This document shows positions 13,352 through 16,847 of a stretch of DNA of 16,847 bases, in pieces. Position 1 is the stretch's first letter. The number at the start of each line of letters is the position of its first letter. A program made the translations under genes and the position numbers. Source of the DNA: Candidatus Undinarchaeales archaeon (lineage in GTDB: Archaea > SpSt-1190 > JASMDC01); assembly GCA_030753015.1 (NCBI GenBank), contig JASMDC010000055.1, forward strand, positions 1 to 16,847, written 5' to 3'. Under the pieces are notes generated by a model that was not told the origin of the DNA, ran no database searches, and saw only the letters and a list, made by a program, of their open reading frames with translations.

Positions 13352-13476
13352 CGCTGTGCAGGATGCGCCAGGCCGGGATCGAGCCCGTCTCGTATCATGT
13401 CGGCCCGGTCCTGCTCGTCTACCATTTCATGCTGAAGCGAGCGCTGAGGGAGATGAGACGTGTGAAGGGGAGGTGA
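13348..13476 (+). CDS. Very small basic protein with hydrophobic centre
   Basis: The 42-residue protein runs from a short N-terminus through a hydrophobic middle (HVGPVLLVYHFML) to a very basic end (KRALREMRRVKGR). No family is recognised. It could be a short membrane-anchored or nucleic-acid-touching peptide. Its ATG overlaps the previous stop (ATGA), GGAGGTGG precedes it, and nearly all codons end in G or C, so it is likely to be real in spite of its size. Confidence 0.6.
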   Translation: MTLCRMRQAGIEPVSYHVGPVLLVYHFMLKRALREMRRVKGR

Positions 13477-13491
13477 TGGAGGAGAGATCGT

Positions 13492-13689
13492 GTGCTGAAC
13501 GCCTTCGTCAGGCTGGTGGTGGATATACTCCCGCTACCGCTCGGCCTGACGGCGGGGGTGCCGGGCATCTCGTCCGGCACGAGCCTCGAGGGTAAAGCGC
13601 ACCCGGCGGGCGGAGGGCTCGCGCGGGGCGGGGAGAGAGGCGGTGAGCCGTCCATGGCGGAAAGACGGAAAAAGGTGACACCCATATGA
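13492..13689 (+). CDS. Small protein with hydrophobic N-terminus and Gly/Arg-rich tail
   Basis: The 65-residue protein starts with a hydrophobic stretch (about residues 3-26, AFVRLVVDILPLPLGLTAGV), which may be a membrane anchor, and ends in a low-complexity Gly, Arg and Lys-rich tail. No family is recognised. GTG at 13492 lies about eight bases after GGAGGAG. Third positions are strongly GC-rich in this frame and not in the competing frame from ATG 13476. It overlaps the nuclease gene by four bases (ATGA), so translation is probably coupled. Confidence 0.55.
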   Translation: MLNAFVRLVVDILPLPLGLTAGVPGISSGTSLEGKAHPAGGGLARGGERGGEPSMAERRKKVTPI

Positions 13690-14597
13690 CACCGACAGAA
13701 CAAGGGGAAAGATCCATGCCCGAACTCGAGGACTGGTTCCATAGGTACAACAAGTGGTCGTTCAGCAAGCACAGGCTCTGGAACGAGTGCAGGCGACAGT
13801 ACTGGTACCGGTACATCGGCACGGCACTGCGGACCTCTGATGAGGTGGACGTTGCGCGACTGAAGGCCTTGCGCGGGCTGACACCCCGCGCCGCCCTCGA
13901 GGGTATGCTGGTCCACGATGCGATCGAGAAGCAGATGGACCGCTTCGCCAGAGGGATGACCGTCAATGAGGAGCTGGCGGCCAAGCACCTCGTCAGCGAG
14001 ATGGCCAAGTTCACGGGAACACCCCGGGATAAGATCATCGAGTTCCACAACGGCGTCGAGCAGCCCGAGAACTACTTCGAGCGGGTGCAAGACGGGGGCA
14101 TCGGGAAGCTCGGGACGTTCTTCGCCAAGATATGGCCACGCATCGAGGGCTCGGAGCACCTGAGGCACGAGAAGTTCGACGAGGTCACGGTGGGCGACGT
14201 GGTCGCGACCGTGAAGGTCGATCTCGCATGCCGGATGGCCGACGACACGATCGTCGTCTACGACTGGAAGACAGGGCGCGAGGATCCCGCGTACGAGAGC
14301 GAACTCCAGCTCGGCGCCTACGTGCTGTGGGCGAGCCGGTATTACAGCGCAGCACCGGAGAAGGTGCGGAGCGAGCTTGTGTACCTGGCGACCGGGAACG
14401 TACGCAGGCACGAGTTCTCCGCCGAGCAGCTCGACAGGGTAGGGCTGCTGATCGTGTCGGACTTCAAGAGGAGGAACAGCTCGTACGAGATGGGCGCGTT
14501 CTCCCCCGACCCCGGTCCGTGGAAGTGCCAGGGGTGCCGGTTCGCGACTGTGTGCCCCCACTCGCTGCACGGGGAGGCGCCGGGAGGAGGTCCCTGA
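13686..14597 (+). CDS. RecB/Cas4-type PD-(D/E)XK nuclease with Fe-S cysteine set
   Basis: The 303-residue protein has the marks of PD-(D/E)XK nucleases of the AddB/Cas4/RecB group (PDDEXK_1). These are His77 in GMLVHDAIE, Asp179 in VKVDLACR, Asp193 and Lys195 in VYDWKTG, and the ELQLGAY motif with Gln208 and Tyr212. Four cysteines, Cys35 in WNECRRQYWYRY and Cys281, Cys284 and Cys290 near the C-terminus, match the split 4Fe-4S cluster of this group. It should cut or resect DNA, probably single-stranded ends. There is no helicase domain, as in Cas4-like stand-alone forms. The start at 13686 has GGTGAC ahead and overlaps the previous gene by four bases; ATG 13716 is a second option. It closes the ubiquitin-like cluster and is likely co-transcribed with it. 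Confidence 0.85.
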   Translation: MTPTEQGERSMPELEDWFHRYNKWSFSKHRLWNECRRQYWYRYIGTALRTSDEVDVARLKALRGLTPRAALEGMLVHDAIEKQMDRFARGMTVNEELAAKHLVSEMAKFTGTPRDKIIEFHNGVEQPENYFERVQDGGIGKLGTFFAKIWPRIEGSEHLRHEKFDEVTVGDVVATVKVDLACRMADDTIVVYDWKTGREDPAYESELQLGAYVLWASRYYSAAPEKVRSELVYLATGNVRRHEFSAEQLDRVGLLIVSDFKRRNSSYEMGAFSPDPGPWKCQGCRFATVCPHSLHGEAPGGGP

Positions 14598-14611
14598 TCC
14601 ACCTGCTGTCA

Positions 14612-14621
14612 CGAATTAAAA
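14612..14621 (+). promoter_or_regulatory. Possible TATA box after the nuclease gene
   Basis: CGAATTAAAA is an AT-rich patch right after the nuclease gene. A transcript start near 14643 would fit the ATG at 14655. The perfect ten-base palindrome GGATCGATCC (14634-14643) lies at that expected start. Confidence 0.35.
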
Positions 14622-14654
14622 GACTAGATGCATGGATCGATCCGAGGGAAGGAC

Positions 14655-14852
14655 ATGCGCACCAGGATCACCACCATAGGCCAGAGCGAGAACGCCATCA
14701 CCCGCCCCCCGTGGGCGACGTGCAAGCTCGACGGCTTCGTACCGGACCGAGCGGTGCTCATGGATCCTGGCAGCAGGGGCGTGGACCGGGATGCCCTTAA
14801 GGCCTCGGTAGCGCCCTCGTGCACGTGCGGAAGGATCCCAGCGCCAACGTGA
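14655..14852 (+). CDS. Small ORF, possibly a broken CARF-like N-terminus
   Basis: The 65-residue product starts with RTRITTIGQSENAITRP and continues to DGFVPDRAVLMDPGSRG. This recalls the first strand, helix and second strand of CARF-type proteins, which often begin with xxSTxGxSP and have a later strand of the form DRVVLL. The end (SCTCGRIPAPT) does not fit. Another frame that is open at 14801-14899 reads VHVRKDPSANVNVTLLHVRG, which does look like a continuation, so a frameshift may have split an older gene. GGGAAGGAC precedes the ATG. Third positions are GC-rich. It may be a small gene in its own right; the CARF reading is tentative. Confidence 0.4.
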   Translation: MRTRITTIGQSENAITRPPWATCKLDGFVPDRAVLMDPGSRGVDRDALKASVAPSCTCGRIPAPT

Positions 14853-14874
14853 ACGTCACCCTGTTACACGTACG
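14846..14874. promoter_or_regulatory. ACGTGAAC element ahead of a TATA box
   Basis: ACGTGAAC at 14847-14854 is identical to 1199-1206 and is followed after 12 bases by CACGT at 14867, giving an imperfect inverted arrangement. It ends about eight bases before the TATA box at 14882, the same placement as the 2430-2458 palindrome relative to its TATA box. Confidence 0.4.
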
Positions 14875-14881
14875 CGGAATT

Positions 14882-14891
14882 CTTTTATATC
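14882..14891 (+). promoter_or_regulatory. TATA box, leaderless promoter of the ABC region
   Basis: CTTTTATATC is a strong archaeal TATA box. The ATG at 14912 lies about 25 bases from its centre, so the transcript probably starts at or next to the ATG. Confidence 0.6.
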
Positions 14892-14911
14892 GCCCCTGAC
14901 TCCTCTTTTCC

Positions 14912-15067
14912 ATGGACGCAGACGACACGGTAGGCGGCCACATCGAGCAGGCGATCATCGGCGACGACGCCGTGGGGATGGTGATGCCGCTGGCCGTCGC
15001 GGGCGACGAGCTGGAGCGGCTCGCCGGGCCCACCCGGGAAAAAAACACTCTAGAGCTGATAGCGTGA
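14912..15067 (+). CDS. Very small ORF coupled to the ABC ATPase
   Basis: This ORF encodes 51 residues (start MDADDTVGGHIEQAI, acidic, with a short hydrophobic part DAVGMVMPLAVAG). No family is recognised. Support comes from the well-placed TATA box and from its end: the stop overlaps the GTG of the ABC ATPase in a GTGA. It could be a true small protein, the remnant of a larger gene, or a leader ORF that controls translation of the transporter. Confidence 0.4.
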   Translation: MDADDTVGGHIEQAIIGDDAVGMVMPLAVAGDELERLAGPTREKNTLELIA

Positions 15068-15942
15068 CATTGAGGATCGAGGGCCTGACGAAGAGCTTCG
15101 ACAGCAAGACAGTCCTCAACGACATCTCCTTCTCCGTGGACAGGGGGGAGGTGTTCGGCCTCCTCGGCCCCAATGGTGCGGGAAAGACCACCATGATCCT
15201 GATCATCCTTGACATCCTCGGACCCGACTCGGGTCGGATTTCCATCTTCGGAGACCGTCTCTCTGAAGCGATCAAGGACCGGATCGGATACCTGCCCGAG
15301 GAGAGCGACCTGTACCCGAACGTGACCGTCCGCGATTGCATCAGGTATTTCTCCCGGTTGAAAGGGTTCGATGCCACCGACGAACGGATCGATCACTGGC
15401 TTCAGAGGATGAAGCTCGGGGAGTACGGGGACAAGAGCGTGGAAGAACTGAGCAAGGGCATGCAGAGATTGCTGCACATCATCATCTCGTTCATACACGA
15501 GCCGGACTTCCTCGTCCTGGACGAACCGTTCTCCGGGCTGGATCCGGTGAACAAGGAGCTGGTCAAGGACATCGTACTCGATCTGAAATCCAGAGGCATG
15601 ACCATCATCATGAGCACCCATCAGATGGACGAGGTCGAGAAGATGTGTGACCGGATCCTCATGATCAACAAGGGCGACCAGGTACTCTACGGGAACCTGA
15701 ACGAGATCAAGGGCCGGCACGGATCATCCATCGTCGTTGCATACGAAGGGGAGCTCCCTCCCCTGGAAGACATCGAGCGGGTGAACGATTACGGTAACTT
15801 CGCGGAGTTGATCATCGGGAGGGGGGCGGACCCGCAGGCCATCCTGAGAGAACTGGTGGAGAGGGTGACTATACGCAAGTTCGAGGTCAAGACCCCTTCG
15901 CTGGACGAGATCTTTATCGAGGTGGTCGGGAATGAGGAATAA
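15064..15942 (+). CDS. ABC transporter ATP-binding protein (ABC-2/NatA type)
   Basis: The 292-residue protein has all ABC ATPase motifs: Walker A GPNGAGKTT at 35-43, a signature LSKGMQR at about 129-135 in place of LSGGQ, Walker B VLDEP at about 151-155, SGLD, and the H-loop in STHQMDE. The LPEESDLYPNVTV stretch and the C-terminal accessory part (after about residue 215) are typical of ATPases that serve ABC-2 exporters such as NatA. It would power the permease encoded next, exporting an unknown substrate. Its GTG start overlaps the small ORF before it. The end overlaps the permease start by 11 bases. Motif content is canonical and not obviously linked to the ubiquitin-like cluster. Confidence 0.93.
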   Translation: MTLRIEGLTKSFDSKTVLNDISFSVDRGEVFGLLGPNGAGKTTMILIILDILGPDSGRISIFGDRLSEAIKDRIGYLPEESDLYPNVTVRDCIRYFSRLKGFDATDERIDHWLQRMKLGEYGDKSVEELSKGMQRLLHIIISFIHEPDFLVLDEPFSGLDPVNKELVKDIVLDLKSRGMTIIMSTHQMDEVEKMCDRILMINKGDQVLYGNLNEIKGRHGSSIVVAYEGELPPLEDIERVNDYGNFAELIIGRGADPQAILRELVERVTIRKFEVKTPSLDEIFIEVVGNEE

Positions 15943-16847
15943 GACCCTGACCGTCGCGCTGTTCGAGTTCACGAGGACCGCCATGAGAAAGGGCTTCCTG
16001 GTATCCGCATTCGTGGTGCCCTTACTCATGATACTCCTGATGCTCGTCTCGATGTATCTCATACAGGACGAAACCCCGGGGCTCGGTCACAACGAGAACA
16101 TCGGGTTCGTGGACCGTTCGGACCTTTTCGGGCCACGCGATGGATTCGCCGAGTTCGCCGGCACGGGACCGGCCAGGGAGGCACTGATGCGTGATGAACT
16201 CTCCCTCTTATTCGTCATCCACGAGGATTACCTGGCAACCGGAAACATAACGATCTATTCGATGAACAGCTCTCTCCTCAACGGGCGTTCAAAAGGGGCT
16301 ATCCGATCGTTCATCATGAAGGGGCTGCTCAAGCAGGGGAACGTCGGCGAGGAGCTCTCGGAGAGGATAGAGGCCCCGATGTCGGCGGAAATGATCGAAC
16401 TGGACGAGTTGGGAGAGGTCAAGGAGGACGATGAGAACATGTTCGTTCTGGCCCTGCTCCTCTACTGGCTGATGATGATGGGCATCATCAACTCTTCCGG
16501 GGACCTGAGGCGGGGGATCCTGGAGGAGAAGGAGCGGCGTACGGGGGAGATCCTGCTCTCCTCCATTTCTGCCGAGCAATTGCTCTCGGGGAAGATACTA
16601 GGATACGGATGCACTGGCCTGCTCCATCTGCTCTTGCAGACTCTCGTCTGGACCCTTGTCGGGCTCGTGGCGATGTCGATGACCGACCTGGGGGGATTCC
16701 TTGCCGGGCTGGAGTACTCCTGGCTGATCGGTCTCGCCATCGTGTACTTCCTCCTGGGTTATTTCCTGTTCGCGACCTCCATCGCATGCGCTGCAGCCGT
16801 CTCCCCATCGGTGCAGGAAGCGGAACATACGTCGAGCATCTTCACCT
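15932..16847 (+). CDS. ABC-2 type permease (NatB-like), cut by the window end
   Basis: The frame stays open from the ATG at 15932 to the end of the window (305 residues seen). One membrane segment at about 22-44, a large external part (45-165), then membrane segments at about 170-187, 228-248 and 262-285 follow the ABC-2/NatB plan. The segment EEKERRTGEILLSS at about 198-211, followed by AEQLLSGKILG, is the coupling region that is characteristic of these permeases. It forms an exporter with the ATPase before it; substrate unknown. The ATG overlaps the ATPase gene by 11 bases. The C-terminal segments lie outside the window. Confidence 0.9.
   Translation, partial: MRNKTLTVALFEFTRTAMRKGFLVSAFVVPLLMILLMLVSMYLIQDETPGLGHNENIGFVDRSDLFGPRDGFAEFAGTGPAREALMRDELSLLFVIHEDYLATGNITIYSMNSSLLNGRSKGAIRSFIMKGLLKQGNVGEELSERIEAPMSAEMIELDELGEVKEDDENMFVLALLLYWLMMMGIINSSGDLRRGILEEKERRTGEILLSSISAEQLLSGKILGYGCTGLLHLLLQTLVWTLVGLVAMSMTDLGGFLAGLEYSWLIGLAIVYFLLGYFLFATSIACAAAVSPSVQEAEHTSSIFT

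Noticed and set aside
13476-13595. 39-codon ORF from ATG 13476 overlapping the previous stop
   Set aside because: Third positions are far less GC-rich than in the overlapping frame from GTG 13492, which also joins the nuclease gene by a four-base overlap.
13419-14612. Minus-strand ORF of 397 codons
   Set aside because: It runs antisense to the nuclease gene, which carries the catalytic and Fe-S residues.
1-16847. CRISPR array, because of the CARF and Cas4-like genes
   Set aside because: I saw no regularly spaced direct repeats of 24-40 bases anywhere in the window, and no cas1, cas2 or effector gene.

Overview
The window reads as archaeal DNA of high GC content. Intergenic segments carry TATA boxes about 25 bases ahead of start codons, at least two genes look leaderless, and ribosome sites of the GGAGGTGATC type precede many internal genes. 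Genes are tightly packed, with ATGA, GTGA and TGATG overlaps. My best guess is a GC-rich Thermoplasmatota-type archaeon, perhaps related to Methanomassiliicoccales. That is an inference from promoter style and gene content and is not proven by any marker gene. I found no tRNA, rRNA, CRISPR array or insertion sequence.

Layout. (1) Positions 80-1152, minus strand: a small phosphatase-like protein with a CX5R loop, and a CARF-type sensor with a winged helix. (2) Positions 1153-1282: a divergent promoter region with three ACGTG repeats. (3) Positions 1283-2337, plus strand: four small proteins of unknown function, two of them hydrophobic. (4) Positions 2338-2549: a regulatory region with a perfect 11-base inverted repeat just ahead of a TATA box. 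(5) Positions 2550-14597: one long operon-like cluster. (6) Positions 14598-14911: a small CARF-like fragment and a leaderless promoter. (7) Positions 14912 to the end: a 51-residue ORF, an ABC ATPase and an ABC-2 permease that runs off the window.

The centre of interest is region 5, a complete ubiquitin-like modification system. In order it holds a beta-grasp modifier ending in GG-SR, an E2 with the HPN motif and catalytic Cys, a JAMM protease, a large SWIM zinc-finger protein, an E1-like enzyme (ThiF domain fused to a long N-terminal region), an unknown CxxC protein, a second large SWIM protein, a small SWIM protein, three or more very small proteins, and a RecB/Cas4-type nuclease with an Fe-S cysteine set. 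The E1 fusion and the two large SWIM proteins share a common N-terminal region, so the SWIM proteins and the E1 appear to be built on one duplicated scaffold. All three SWIM proteins end in a W-E-C-x-x-P motif. No RING finger is present, which makes the SWIM proteins the natural candidates for E3, adaptor or substrate.

How it may work (inference): JAMM trims the SR tail of the modifier, the E1 fusion adenylates it, the E2 carries it, and the SWIM proteins guide it to targets. The CARF sensor and the nuclease suggest a stress or defence setting, as in bacterial Bil and CBASS operons that also use E1, E2 and JAB proteins. Shared ACGTGAAC elements near three promoters hint that the flanking genes may be co-regulated.
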